NCBI GenBank assembly: GCA_964500775.1
Contig: CAZCQG010000007.1
Span: 1-64,000, forward strand
Direction: 5' to 3'
DNA length: 64,000 nucleotides
Source of the DNA: CAZCQG01 sp964500775
Lineage (GTDB): Bacteria; Campylobacterota; Campylobacteria; Campylobacterales; CAZCQG01
Shown here piece by piece: positions 16,845 through 25,601 of this stretch; positions within the stretch are counted from its first letter, which is position 1, and each line of letters starts with the position of its first letter. A program made the position numbers and the translations under genes. The notes under the pieces were generated by a model. It had not been told where the DNA came from, ran no database searches, and saw nothing but the letters and a program-made list of their open reading frames with translations.

Positions 16845-18674
16845 TTAGCTCACCATATTGAGTTTAAAATGGTATGTGACGTATTTTTTGAACCTATCGA
16901 CTATCTTAAAAACATCCCGCAATAAATCTCGCTCAAACTTGCTTATCTCGCTCGGGTTGATGTAGTTGTCCGCATCGTGTTTGAGTGAGATCATATTGAG
17001 TTGGTGTTGGAGTCGCAACGTCAATAAAAAAGTAAACGCTTCAATGAGCTCGGTGGAGAAGATCCTCTCAAGTATTCCCATATTATTGAGTTCTTTGATT
17101 CTTTCGATGGTGTTAGTGCTTTTGCATTTTTTTTCTAATGCCAAACTTCTGATGCCGTGTACGATGGGGAAAATCGCCCCTTTTTTGATGTCAAGCTTGT
17201 CTTTGTGTTGGTCTTTTTCGGTGACAAAGTTGGAAAATAGAGACAAAGGGGTCTCAAAAATAATCGTAGCTTTCGCGAAATGTGCGAAAAATCCTTTGTT
17301 GTCGTCTATATAGGGGTAGATCTTCTCTTTGAGATCATCCAAAAGACTCTTCTCGCCTGCGACAAAAGAGGCATCGAATAAAATTGCCAGATTCATAATA
17401 TTGTTCCCGCTTGGATCTGCTATCCACGTGGCGATGTCTTGATGAAAGCTTTTTTGATCTTTGCGCCATAGCGGATTGTTTATCATAATACCGCCGCTAC
17501 AAGCAGGGAATCCAAAATCAATTAAAGCGGCGTTGAATTTGTTCGCAAAATTCTCAATGTCTGCATAATTGTAGCCGTCTTTGATGATGAGTGCATTATC
17601 TTGATCGGTGCGAAGCGTTTGCTCTTTTCTCCCCTCGCTACCTAGGACGATGAGTGCCGAGTTGTCGATAAGCTCTTTTGGCGCAAGCAACTCAAAGAGC
17701 CGCTTATAAATTTTTGCGTTGAGATCGGAGAGGAGTTTGGTGATATGGCGCACCTTTACGCCGTGTTGCTGCAGTGATTTGATGAGGTAGATGATATTGC
17801 TGCTCGCCACTTTGAGTTCATCGAGATTCTTCGCTCGTAAGATTTGCATATTTGAGAGATGCGCTTTTGAGGAGACGGCGCTTAGGAGATCCACCTGCTC
17901 CAAAATGCCTATAATATCTCCCCCTTCGGTTACCGCAAGACGCTGAATGTTGTTCTCTATCAAGAGCAAAAGAGCGTTAAATAAAAAATCCGACGCTTTG
18001 ACGCTTATGAGTTTTTTTATCGCGATAGAGCCTATGGGCGCATCGTAATCTCTATTTTGGAGTATCACCTTTTCTCTCAAATCGGTATTCGTAACGATAC
18101 CGAAACCTCCGTCGTCAAAGGAGACGATCAGCGAATCGCTCCCGTTTGCGGACATAATCTTTACTCCTGAAAGTATCGATTCTCTTTCGTTGATAAAAAA
18201 GGGATCACGTAGGTGGATGTCCTCGACTTTTGTCGCCATAAAAGTCGCCGCTTCTTTATTCGAATCCCGCTCCAATAATGCGTGCATTTTTTTTGAGATG
18301 TCGGCGAGATAATAGCTTTCAAATGCGCTATCGGTTTGTAGTAGTTTGGTAAAAAACTCTTTTTTTATACAGAAACAGATCGCCTCTTCGGCGCAAATAT
18401 ATCCGTTTATATACTTGTTTTGGAGTATGGAGGCGGCATCGAAACTATCTTTTTTAGTCAAGATTCCGACGTTATCTTCGGCATCTATCTCTTTGATGGC
18501 ACCTTTGCCTATGATGACGTAGTATTCGGGCTCGCTCCCGATTTTTGCAACCGTATCGTTTTTTTTGAAATATAGAATGTCGAGGTTGGATAATGTTTCT
18601 TCAAACACGCTGCCGTGTAAAGTATTAAAAGGTTCAATAGATGATAGAAAACTTCTATAGTCTAGTGTTTCCAA
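16845..18674 (-). CDS. cNMP-binding/CBS/DUF294 nucleotidyltransferase-like protein, copy 1
   Basis: A 609-residue cytoplasmic regulatory protein. Domains in order are a cyclic-nucleotide-binding-like domain (about 20-115), two CBS domains (about 150-270), a GlnD-like DUF294 nucleotidyltransferase domain (about 300-430) and a helical DUF294 C-terminal domain (about 465-600). The nucleotidyltransferase core keeps GSEGRKEQ (345-352) and the DQDN acidic motif (357-360), so catalysis looks possible. The family is often linked to sodium:solute symporters and acetate metabolism, but its reaction is not established. The start is TTG at 18674. It begins the transcript leading to the exonuclease and acs, driven by the direct-repeat promoter at 18709-18741. 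Confidence 0.87.
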   Translation of the reverse strand: METLDYRSFLSSIEPFNTLHGSVFEETLSNLDILYFKKNDTVAKIGSEPEYYVIIGKGAIKEIDAEDNVGILTKKDSFDAASILQNKYINGYICAEEAICFCIKKEFFTKLLQTDSAFESYYLADISKKMHALLERDSNKEAATFMATKVEDIHLRDPFFINERESILSGVKIMSANGSDSLIVSFDDGGFGIVTNTDLREKVILQNRDYDAPIGSIAIKKLISVKASDFLFNALLLLIENNIQRLAVTEGGDIIGILEQVDLLSAVSSKAHLSNMQILRAKNLDELKVASSNIIYLIKSLQQHGVKVRHITKLLSDLNAKIYKRLFELLAPKELIDNSALIVLGSEGRKEQTLRTDQDNALIIKDGYNYADIENFANKFNAALIDFGFPACSGGIMINNPLWRKDQKSFHQDIATWIADPSGNNIMNLAILFDASFVAGEKSLLDDLKEKIYPYIDDNKGFFAHFAKATIIFETPLSLFSNFVTEKDQHKDKLDIKKGAIFPIVHGIRSLALEKKCKSTNTIERIKELNNMGILERIFSTELIEAFTFLLTLRLQHQLNMISLKHDADNYINPSEISKFERDLLRDVFKIVDRFKKYVTYHFKLNMVS

Positions 18675-18708
18675 AAAAATAGTCTCCGCATTTCTATTAG
18701 TATTTCTT

Positions 18709-18741
18709 ATTCTATTTTTACTTCATAGCATAAGCGTAGCA
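18709..18741 (-). promoter_or_regulatory. Direct-repeat operator and -10 of the DUF294-exonuclease-acs transcript
   Basis: On the minus strand TGCTACG, 4 bases, TGCTATG (18741 down to 18724), then exactly 9 bases, then TAGAAT (18714-18709). The repeats have an 11-base period and occupy the -35 position, as expected for an activator binding on one DNA face. The same layout recurs at 20830-20862 and 23493-23525. Confidence 0.6.
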
Positions 18742-18802
18742 AACTAAAAATACCGCAATAAAAAAGGTGAAAAATGTAGATCGTGTGTAGAATCTAAACA
18801 TT

Positions 18803-18826
18803 ATTCACGAGGAAACCCTCGTGAAT
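18803..18826 (-). terminator. Hairpin terminator after actP
   Basis: ATTCACGAGG and CCTCGTGAAT form a perfect 10-base stem with a 4-base loop, two bases past the actP stop. On the minus strand it is followed by AATGTTTAG, a weak U-rich tail. Confidence 0.65.
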
Positions 18827-18828
18827 AC

Positions 18829-20487
18829 TTAATGCGAGGATGCCCCCTCTGCTCCGATACCTGTTTGAGAACGGACATATTGTGCTTCGAAATCATCTTT
18901 CTCTTTTTGTGCGTTATCACTCTTATCCGTGATAGAAAATAGCCAAATACCGACAAACGCTACGGTGACCGAGAACAGCGCAGGGTATTTGTACGGGAAC
19001 GGAGCCGAACCTGCAGGATTGCCCATAACCGCTTCCCAGACCGTCGGGCTTAGGATAACGAGTATTACCGCCGTTGCAAGACCCAAGCTACCGCCGATAA
19101 CTGCACCTCTTGTGGTGAGCTTGCTCCAAAACATCGAAAGGAAAAGAATCGGAAAGTTTGCAGATGCCGCGATAGCAAATGCAAGCCCCACCATAAAGGC
19201 GATGTTTTGCTTTTCAAACGCGATTCCGAGGAATATCGCGATAATACCTAGTGCAACCGTAGTGATTTTAGAAACTCTCACTTCGCTCATCTCATCCGCC
19301 TCACCTTTTTTTAGGACGCTTGCATATAAGTCGTGTGAAATAGCGGAAGCACCTGCGAGTGTGAGTCCTGATACAACAGCCAAAATAGTCGCAAACGCAA
19401 CCGCGGATATGAATCCAAGGAACATACTTCCCCCTACCGCGTCCGCTAAATGGATAGCTGCCATATTGTTTCCGCCCATTATTTTGCCTGCCGCATCAAG
19501 ATATGCGGGGTTTTGTGACACAAGGACGATAGCGCCGAAGCCGATAACAAACGTCAAGATATAGAAATATCCGATAAAGCCCGTCGCATAGAAGACAGAT
19601 TTTCTCGCCTCTTTTGCATCCGCAACGGTAAAAAATCTCATAAGGATATGCGGAAGTCCCGCCGTACCGAACATAAGCGCGATACCGAGCGAGATAGCCG
19701 AGATAGGATCGCTCACCAAGCCTCCGGGAGCCATAATAGAATCGCCACCCGTATGTGTTTCTATTGCTTTTGTAAAGAGCGTCTCAAGGCTGAAGCCCAT
19801 CATATAGAGTACCGCCAAAGCCATAAACGTAGCACCCGAGAGGAGGAGTACGGCTTTGATGATTTGTACCCAAGTGGTCGCTAGCATTCCGCCGAATGTG
19901 ACGTAGAGAATCATAAGTACCCCGACGATAACGACCGCATATTCGTACGGCAGACCGAAAAGGAGTTGGATAAGTTTTCCCGCACCTACCATTTGCGCGA
20001 TGAGGTAGAGGATGACCGTGGCGATAGAGCCAAGTGCCGCCAATGTTCTAATAGGCATTTGTCTTAGTCTATAGCTTGCGACATCGGCAAAGGTATATTT
20101 ACCGAGATTTCGAAGTTGCTCGGCTATGAGGAAGAGGATGATAGGCCATCCGACTAGGAAACCTATGGAATATATAAGACCATCGTATCCTTTGAGGTAT
20201 ACGAGACCTGAAATTCCCAAAAAGCTTGCCGCAGACATATAGTCGCCCGCGATTGCCAAGCCGTTTTGAAAGCCGGTGATTCCGCCGCCGGCAGTATAGA
20301 AATCTTTTGCCGTTTTTGTTCTTTTGGCTGACCAGTAGGTGATCCCGAGTGTCGCAGCGACAAAGAGAAGGAACATAATGATAGCCGAGGAGTTCACCTC
20401 TTGTTTTTGTACTTCGCCGCTGATGGCATCTGCCCCGAAGGCAAACGTGGCAAGAAAAATAAGTGCTAGCGTAACAATACTTTTCAT
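18829..20487 (-). CDS. actP: Cation/acetate symporter
   Basis: Sodium:solute symporter (SSS family) for uptake of acetate and similar short carboxylates across the inner membrane. It is 552 residues, with a cleavable-looking signal segment (about 1-22, ending FAFGADA) as in ActP of other bacteria, then about 13 membrane spans. Family markers include [19 protein letters not shown] text near residue 60 (here [16 protein letters not shown]), [10 protein letters not shown] and the SSS region [15 protein letters not shown]. It lies 3 bases after the DUF485 gene, the standard yjcH-actP arrangement. Acetate taken up would be activated by the nearby acs. A strong terminator follows. Confidence 0.94.
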   Translation of the reverse strand: MKSIVTLALIFLATFAFGADAISGEVQKQEVNSSAIIMFLLFVAATLGITYWSAKRTKTAKDFYTAGGGITGFQNGLAIAGDYMSAASFLGISGLVYLKGYDGLIYSIGFLVGWPIILFLIAEQLRNLGKYTFADVASYRLRQMPIRTLAALGSIATVILYLIAQMVGAGKLIQLLFGLPYEYAVVIVGVLMILYVTFGGMLATTWVQIIKAVLLLSGATFMALAVLYMMGFSLETLFTKAIETHTGGDSIMAPGGLVSDPISAISLGIALMFGTAGLPHILMRFFTVADAKEARKSVFYATGFIGYFYILTFVIGFGAIVLVSQNPAYLDAAGKIMGGNNMAAIHLADAVGGSMFLGFISAVAFATILAVVSGLTLAGASAISHDLYASVLKKGEADEMSEVRVSKITTVALGIIAIFLGIAFEKQNIAFMVGLAFAIAASANFPILFLSMFWSKLTTRGAVIGGSLGLATAVILVILSPTVWEAVMGNPAGSAPFPYKYPALFSVTVAFVGIWLFSITDKSDNAQKEKDDFEAQYVRSQTGIGAEGASSH

Positions 20488-20490
20488 CCC

Positions 20491-20796
20491 TTACTCCTTT
20501 ATACTTTGTTTGATATTGTGGGTGAGTTCGTCAAATTCGGTATTGGCTCTTTTGACATAAATGCCCGTCAAGGCGAATGCAAATATGATTACCCCGATAC
20601 CTACGGGAATCCCTAGTGTAATCACTCCGCTGATTTTCGCCGCAAATAGGCTCGGGGCGAAAGCGATAATAAGTATAAATAGGTAATAAACTACCAACAT
20701 AGCAATCGATAGTTGCCATGCAAACTTGCTTCTTTTTGTAACAAGTTCATTGAATTTCGGGTTGCTTTTGATCTTAGCAACAAGCGCTTTATCCAT
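20491..20796 (-). CDS. yjcH: DUF485 inner-membrane protein (YjcH-like)
   Basis: A 101-residue protein with two membrane spans (about 28-50 and 60-83), the usual partner gene of actP. The N-terminus MDKALVAKIKSNPKFNELVTKRSKFAW matches the DUF485 pattern of a short helix with F-x-x-L-V-x-x-R before the first span; I quote it only as position evidence. I chose the ATG at 20796, which has AAGGAG eight bases upstream, over one 9 codons earlier that lacks such a site. Its exact role in the transporter is not known. Confidence 0.9.
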   Translation of the reverse strand: MDKALVAKIKSNPKFNELVTKRSKFAWQLSIAMLVVYYLFILIIAFAPSLFAAKISGVITLGIPVGIGVIIFAFALTGIYVKRANTEFDELTHNIKQSIKE

Positions 20797-20829
20797 GTTC
20801 ACTCCTTGTAATATTATTGACACGAAGCT

Positions 20830-20862
20830 ATTGTATGGGATGAAAATAGCGTGAATATAGCA
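20830..20862 (-). promoter_or_regulatory. Direct-repeat operator and -10 of yjcH-actP
   Basis: On the minus strand TGCTATA, 4 bases, CGCTATT (20862 down to 20845), 9 bases, then TACAAT (20835-20830). Spacing is identical to the sites at 18709-18741 and 23493-23525. The heptamers are slightly less conserved (outer bases vary, the GCTAY/GCTAT core is kept). Confidence 0.5.
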
Positions 20863-20899
20863 ATGGAGAAATAGTCGTATTTAAGCGTAAAAAAAAGAT

Positions 20900-21517
20900 T
20901 TATGTGGGAAGTTTTGAAACATTTTGAAGTTTTATGTACATAAGCGCGGTCATAATAGCATCATTGAGCGCATCGTGCTTTCCCAAAACAGGGAGGTTGA
21001 GATCTTTTAGGATCGAATCAAACCGCAGATCTACGATTCCTTGGGGAATGAAGCCGATTTTTTTATCGTGATAGATCGCCGAAACCTCTATTTGTTTATT
21101 GGGCAGAGTGATGCCGAGTCTCTTCTTGAGGTATTTATTGATCATCGCTATGTCAAACTCTAGATAGTAGCCCACAAGCGTTCTATTGCCGATAAATTCC
21201 AAGAAGTCTTCCAATACTCCATCTAGCTCTTCGGCATCATGCAAATCACACTCCCGTATCATATGCACCTTGATGCTTGTCTCGTTGAGCTTCCCTTTGG
21301 GTTTTACAAATCGTTGGAATTTACTTTCGCTTAGGATTCTGTTTCCCCGCACTTTTACCGCGCCGATAGAGATAATATCGTCCTTTTTGGGATCCAATCC
21401 CGTAGTCTCCGTGTCAAAAACCACCACTTCATCCCCGTCATAAGGTGCAAAAAGGTAGTCGTATTTTGGATCGGTGAGTTTGCGTCTATTGAGCCGACGT
21501 GCAAATTTTTCAAACAT
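20900..21517 (-). CDS. DnaQ-type 3'-5' exonuclease, copy 2
   Basis: A 205-residue DEDDh exonuclease closely related to copy 1 at 16227. The residues expected for catalysis are present in VVFDTETTGLDP, LEFDIAMINKY and GKHDALNDAIM. The shared stretch VGYYLEFDIAMINK versus LGYYLEFDIAMINK shows recent common origin. I chose ATG at 21517 (MFEKFARRL); seven extra residues are possible from 21538. It overlaps the 3' end of the second DUF294 gene by 8 bases, so the pair is co-translated just like copy 1. It ends the transcript, with the yjcH promoter next. Confidence 0.88.
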   Translation of the reverse strand: MFEKFARRLNRRKLTDPKYDYLFAPYDGDEVVVFDTETTGLDPKKDDIISIGAVKVRGNRILSESKFQRFVKPKGKLNETSIKVHMIRECDLHDAEELDGVLEDFLEFIGNRTLVGYYLEFDIAMINKYLKKRLGITLPNKQIEVSAIYHDKKIGFIPQGIVDLRFDSILKDLNLPVLGKHDALNDAIMTALMYIKLQNVSKLPT

Positions 21518-23348
21518 ATTCAAGTTTGTATCTCGCAATGAGAAATTTTTTAAAACGATTGACTACTTTGAAAGCGTCTTTGAGCATATCTTTGTCGATC
21601 GTACGCAAAGAATCGGGGTTAATATAGTTGTCCGCCAAAGAGCCCGTATCTATTTTTTGGAGGCTTGTGCGGAGTTTTAACGTATGAAAATAGTTAAAAG
21701 ATTCAATAAGCTCCCCCGCGAATTCTTTATCCAAGATTCCGAGGTTATTTAGCGCTTTTATCCGCAAAACCGTATTTGTCTCCGCAAGGGCATTTTCAAG
21801 TGCCAAGGTTCGTATCCCGTGCACGATAGGAAATACCCCGCCTTTTTTGAGGTCAAGTTCATTTTTGTGTTTATTCTTGTCTACTTTGAAATCGCTAAAA
21901 AGCCCGATGGGTGTGGGGAACAAAAGGGCGAACGAACCGAAAGTGTTTAAGAACGCGGTGTTTTTTTCTATTTTTGCAAATACTACCGTTTTGAGCTCTT
22001 GGAGGAGTTTGGGATCGCCCGCGATACAGTATGCGTCAAAAAATATCGCAAGATTCATAAAGTCGTCCCGATCTTTTCTATTGACCCACTGGAGGAGCTG
22101 TTCGCTAAACTGCGTAAATCTTTTTCTCCATAAAGGATTATTTACCATAATATCCCCCTCGCATTTGGGGTAGCCGAAATCACAAAGCGCTTCGCTAAAC
22201 CTTTCGCAAAATTCGGCAATGACGGTATCGTCAAACGGACACGAATCGGCAATTATCAGCGCATTGTCTTGATCGGTACGCAATATCTGCTCACCTCGCC
22301 CCTCGCTTCCCATCACAAGTAGTGCGGTGTGTGCTTCAAGACCTTTGGGTGCGAGCAGAGTAAAAAGTTTTTCAAAGAGTTTTCGATTGAGTTCGCTTAG
22401 GAGTTTAGAGATGTAGCGGACTTTCACCCCTTGGGCGAAGAGGGCTTTGATGATTCTTATAAATTTGACACTTGCCGCTTTGAGCTCCGCTAGGTCACGC
22501 GCTCGTTCTATCTCGTTTGCGATGGCATAGGTGTGAGATGAGAAAAAACTTGTGAGTGACATTTGGTCTAAGATTCCGATTATCTCCCCTATTTTATTTT
22601 TGACGACGAGCCTTTTTATGCCGTAGCGTGTCATAAGGAGTTGAGCGTTAAATAAAAAATCATCCTCTAAAACGCTCTTTAGCCCAAACGTGGTGATGTG
22701 CTCCACTTTGGCATCGAAACTAAGACGCTCTAAAATTACCTTTTCTCTAAAATCGGTATCCGTAGCGATACCGAACTCTTCCCCTTTTTTTACGAGTATC
22801 GAAGTAAGCGAATGACTTTTCATAGTACGTACGGTCTCGTATATCGATTCGCTTGCGTCTACAGAGTAGGGCTTTTGGATGTATGCGTCGCTCACTTTGG
22901 CGATCATAAAGCTTGCAAGCTCTTTATTTTGGGTGGTTGCGAGATTTTCGCTCAATTTCTCCGAAATGCTTTGGAAGAAAAAATGCTCTATTTTTTTGTT
23001 TTGATGGAGGATTTTTAAAAAGATCTCTTGGGGTAAGAGGTAGCAGATACTCTCCTCTAATGCTTTGAATCTGTTTTTGATTCTCCGCTCTATTAATGAG
23101 AGGGGATCAAAGAAGGCGTGCTTTTCAAGGATAGATACGTTCTCGTCCGCTTCGGATGCTAGCTCTTGTACTTTTCCTTTGATGATGAAATAGAGGAAAT
23201 GCTCTTGCGTGTTTGAATCAAGAATATATTGCCCTTGCTTAAAATACTCAATTGAGAGATTGTTGCACAGCATCTCGATTTCACGATCTTCAAGTGCGTC
23301 GAATGGAGGAATGGAGAGGATAAAACTTTTTTGCTCATGAAAGCTCAT
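21510..23348 (-). CDS. cNMP-binding/CBS/DUF294 nucleotidyltransferase-like protein, copy 2
   Basis: A 612-residue paralog of the protein at 16845 with the same order: cyclic-nucleotide-binding-like domain, paired CBS domains (with ATDTDFREKVIL in place of copy 1's VTNTDLREKVIL), GlnD-like DUF294 core with GSEGRGEQ and DQDN, and the helical DUF294 C-terminal domain. All core acidic residues are kept. I chose ATG at 23348 because GGAGG lies eight bases upstream; an upstream in-frame ATG adds 12 residues without a ribosome site. It is divergent from the DUF4212/symporter pair, and the 210-base gap is crowded with TGCTACA-like heptamers. Confidence 0.87.
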   Translation of the reverse strand: MSFHEQKSFILSIPPFDALEDREIEMLCNNLSIEYFKQGQYILDSNTQEHFLYFIIKGKVQELASEADENVSILEKHAFFDPLSLIERRIKNRFKALEESICYLLPQEIFLKILHQNKKIEHFFFQSISEKLSENLATTQNKELASFMIAKVSDAYIQKPYSVDASESIYETVRTMKSHSLTSILVKKGEEFGIATDTDFREKVILERLSFDAKVEHITTFGLKSVLEDDFLFNAQLLMTRYGIKRLVVKNKIGEIIGILDQMSLTSFFSSHTYAIANEIERARDLAELKAASVKFIRIIKALFAQGVKVRYISKLLSELNRKLFEKLFTLLAPKGLEAHTALLVMGSEGRGEQILRTDQDNALIIADSCPFDDTVIAEFCERFSEALCDFGYPKCEGDIMVNNPLWRKRFTQFSEQLLQWVNRKDRDDFMNLAIFFDAYCIAGDPKLLQELKTVVFAKIEKNTAFLNTFGSFALLFPTPIGLFSDFKVDKNKHKNELDLKKGGVFPIVHGIRTLALENALAETNTVLRIKALNNLGILDKEFAGELIESFNYFHTLKLRTSLQKIDTGSLADNYINPDSLRTIDKDMLKDAFKVVNRFKKFLIARYKLEYV

Positions 23349-23375
23349 AGGAAACCTCCGTGTAAATATGGAAGT

Positions 23376-23450
23376 GTAACACACGAAAAATTATGTTACT
23401 AAAATATACAGCGCTATATTGATGCTACACTACTGTAACATTTTGTAGCA
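23376..23450. repeat. Cluster of TGYWRCA heptamers in divergent promoter
   Basis: The gap between the second DUF294 gene and the DUF4212 gene contains TGTAACA (23376), TGTTACT (near 23394), TGCTACA (23423), TGTAACA (23434) and TGTAGCA (23444), in both orientations. ATGCTACA and TGTAGCAT (23422-23451) form a perfect inverted repeat with a 14-base spacer. Further copies at 23493 and 23504 belong to the symporter promoter. These look like operator half-sites for the divergent gene pair. Confidence 0.4.
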
Positions 23451-23492
23451 TTGAGATTCAATTTCTCGGTGAATTTTCACATTTTTGTCAAA

Positions 23493-23525
23493 TGCTATGT
23501 TCATGCTACGTTTGGAGAATACTAT
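23493..23525 (+). promoter_or_regulatory. Direct-repeat operator and -10 of the DUF4212-symporter operon
   Basis: TGCTATG (23493-23499), 4 bases, TGCTACG (23504-23510), 9 bases, then TACTAT (23520-23525), with the start codon at 23559. Heptamer sequence, 11-base period and distance to the -10 match the sites at 18709-18741 and 20830-20862. Confidence 0.55.
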
Positions 23526-23558
23526 AAAAAGTGTGAAAAAATTACAGAAGGAGTGTTT

Positions 23559-23819
23559 ATGGAGTTATCTGAAAAGATGCAAGCCTATTGGCAAGCAAAC
23601 GTAAAGTTGCTTTTGTCATGCTTGGCAGTGTGGTTTATCGTCTCTTTTGGCTTCGGAATAATATTGGTGGATGTCTTTAACGGCATCTCGCTAGGCGGCT
23701 ATCCGTTAGGGTTTTGGTTTGCACAACAAGGGTCGATTTTCGTCTTTATCGCGATCATCTTTTATTATGCAAAGAAGATGAACACGATTGATAGAGCCTT
23801 TGACGTTCACGAAGAGTAG
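23559..23819 (+). CDS. DUF4212 symporter small subunit
   Basis: An 86-residue protein with two membrane spans (about 18-40 and 52-70), of the type encoded directly before a VC_2705-like sodium:solute symporter. It starts MELSEKMQAYWQANV and contains GYPLGFWFAQQGSIFVF between and into the second span, as in DUF4212 proteins. The ATG at 23559 follows AGAAGGAG at good spacing; the frame is open further upstream but that part lies in the promoter. It is 9 bases from the symporter gene and plays the role that DUF485 plays for actP. Function beyond pairing with the symporter is unknown. Confidence 0.88.
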   Translation: MELSEKMQAYWQANVKLLLSCLAVWFIVSFGFGIILVDVFNGISLGGYPLGFWFAQQGSIFVFIAIIFYYAKKMNTIDRAFDVHEE

Positions 23820-23828
23820 GGGGAGAGT

Positions 23829-25586
23829 ATGGAATTACAAACAATGATATGGCTTGTAGTAGGAGCTTCATTTGCACTCTATTTTGCTATCGCTATTTGG
23901 TCGAAAGCAAAAAGTACGAGTGAGTTTTACGTAGCGGGCAAAGGAATCCATCCCGTTGCTAACGGTATGGCTACGGCGGCGGACTGGATGAGTGCCGCTT
24001 CGTTTATTTCGATGGCGGGTCTTATCGCATTTATGGGATACGGCGCATCGGCATACCTTATGGGTTGGACGGGCGGATACGTTTTGCTTGCGTTGTTGCT
24101 TGCTCCGTATTTGAGAAAATTCGGTAAGTTTACCGTTCCTGATTTTATCGCCGATAGATTTTACTCGCAAACGGCAAGAATCGTTGCGGTAGTCTCGCTA
24201 CTAGTTATTTCGCTCACATATATCGTCGGGCAAATGACGGGTGTGGCGGTTGCGTTTTCGAGATTCCTCGAATTGGATCTCTTTTGGGGGATGGTCGTCG
24301 GGATGGCGGTTGTTTTTAGCTATACCGTTCTAGGCGGTATGAAAGGAATCACCTACACGCAAATAGCGCAATACGTGGTACTAATATTTGCTTACACCGT
24401 TCCTGCGATATTTATTTCCTTGCAACTTACAGGCTGGGTTTTACCGCAAATAGGTTTGGGTGCGACGCTTAGTGATGGAAGCGGAATGTTTATGCTTGAT
24501 AAACTCAACCAAGTAGCAACCGATCTAGGTTTTGCCGAATATACGACAAACTCAAGTTTTGGGATGATGAACATTTTCTTGCTTACGCTTTCACTTATGA
24601 TAGGGACGGCGGGCTTACCGCACGTAATCGTGAGATTCTTTACCGTGCCGAAAGTAAAAGATGCTAGAAAATCTGCCGGCTGGGCACTCGTGTTTATCGC
24701 TATCCTCTATACTACTGCCCCTGCAGTCGGTGCGATGGCGTTTTATAATCTTTCAAAAACAATTCACGTAGGCGAAAATATAAAAGACAATCAAACGCTT
24801 GCGTATGAAGAGCGACCGCAATGGGTGAAAAACTGGGAACAAACCGGTCTTTTGAAGTTTGAAGATAAAAACGGCGATGGACACATTCAGTTTTACAACG
24901 ATAAAAATGCGAAATTTGCCGCGCAAGCCGAAGAATACGGCTGGAAAGGGAATGAGCTAAGCGTAAATAGAGATATTATGGTACTTGCAAACCCTGAAAT
25001 CGCGAAACTTCCTAATTGGGTAATCGCTCTTGTTGCCGCGGGCGGTATCGCTGCTGCACTTTCTACGGCAGCAGGTTTATTGCTTGTTATCTCATCGTCT
25101 ATTTCACACGACTTGTTAAAAGGGGTATTCGTGAAAGACATTAGCGAGAAAAATGAACTTCTCGCAGGTAGACTAGCGATGACGGTTGCGATTTTGGTCG
25201 CAGGGTATCTCGGTCTCAATCCTCCCGGATTTGCCGCGCAAACGGTTGCTTTGGCATTCGGACTTGCCGCTTCGAGCCTTTTCCCTGTCCTTATGATGGG
25301 AATCTTCTATAAAAAGATGAATAGACAAGGTGCGATCGCAGGTATGGTTTCAGGTCTGCTTATAACCGTAGGCTATATCTTTATGTATAAAGGAATCTTC
25401 TTTATTCCGGGGACAAACCTTCTTGCTGATAACGCGAGTGGATGGATACTCGGTATCTCTCCTCAAGGTTTTGGAGTAATCGGAGCAATAGTGAACGTGG
25501 TAGTCGCGATAGCGGTATCAAAAGTAACTCCTCCGCCTGCACAAAATATTCAAGATCTCGTAGAGAGTGTGCGGATTCCTCGATAA
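23829..25586 (+). CDS. Sodium:solute symporter, VC_2705-like
   Basis: A 585-residue SSS-family transporter with about 13 spans, distinct from ActP and probably also for a small carboxylate. SSS markers include SEFYVAGKGIHPVANGMA near residue 35, DWMSAASFISMAG and GTAGLPHVIVRFFTVPKV. A hydrophilic insertion of about 75 residues (roughly 315-390) between spans contains DKNGDGHIQFYN, which resembles an EF-hand calcium loop. Spacing of 9 bases after the DUF4212 gene and GGGGGAGAGT before the ATG support co-expression. The operon ends at a hairpin shared with crcB. Confidence 0.92.
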   Translation: MELQTMIWLVVGASFALYFAIAIWSKAKSTSEFYVAGKGIHPVANGMATAADWMSAASFISMAGLIAFMGYGASAYLMGWTGGYVLLALLLAPYLRKFGKFTVPDFIADRFYSQTARIVAVVSLLVISLTYIVGQMTGVAVAFSRFLELDLFWGMVVGMAVVFSYTVLGGMKGITYTQIAQYVVLIFAYTVPAIFISLQLTGWVLPQIGLGATLSDGSGMFMLDKLNQVATDLGFAEYTTNSSFGMMNIFLLTLSLMIGTAGLPHVIVRFFTVPKVKDARKSAGWALVFIAILYTTAPAVGAMAFYNLSKTIHVGENIKDNQTLAYEERPQWVKNWEQTGLLKFEDKNGDGHIQFYNDKNAKFAAQAEEYGWKGNELSVNRDIMVLANPEIAKLPNWVIALVAAGGIAAALSTAAGLLLVISSSISHDLLKGVFVKDISEKNELLAGRLAMTVAILVAGYLGLNPPGFAAQTVALAFGLAASSLFPVLMMGIFYKKMNRQGAIAGMVSGLLITVGYIFMYKGIFFIPGTNLLADNASGWILGISPQGFGVIGAIVNVVVAIAVSKVTPPPAQNIQDLVESVRIPR

Positions 25587-25601
25587 ACTTTTCATATGTG
25601 T

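Noticed and set aside
18929..19564. Long open frame (211 codons) opposite actP
   Set aside because: It lies wholly antisense within a clear transporter gene, has low-complexity Ala/Pro/Thr-rich text without family features and no ribosome site; it reflects codon bias of actP.
23376..23525. CRISPR-like repeats
   Set aside because: The repeated units are 7 bases, in both orientations and at irregular spacing, as in operators; no cas genes are present.
23451..23558. N-terminal extension of the DUF4212 protein
   Set aside because: The frame is open, but it covers the direct-repeat operator and -10 box, has no ribosome site, and is absent from the family; the ATG at 23559 has AAGGAG.
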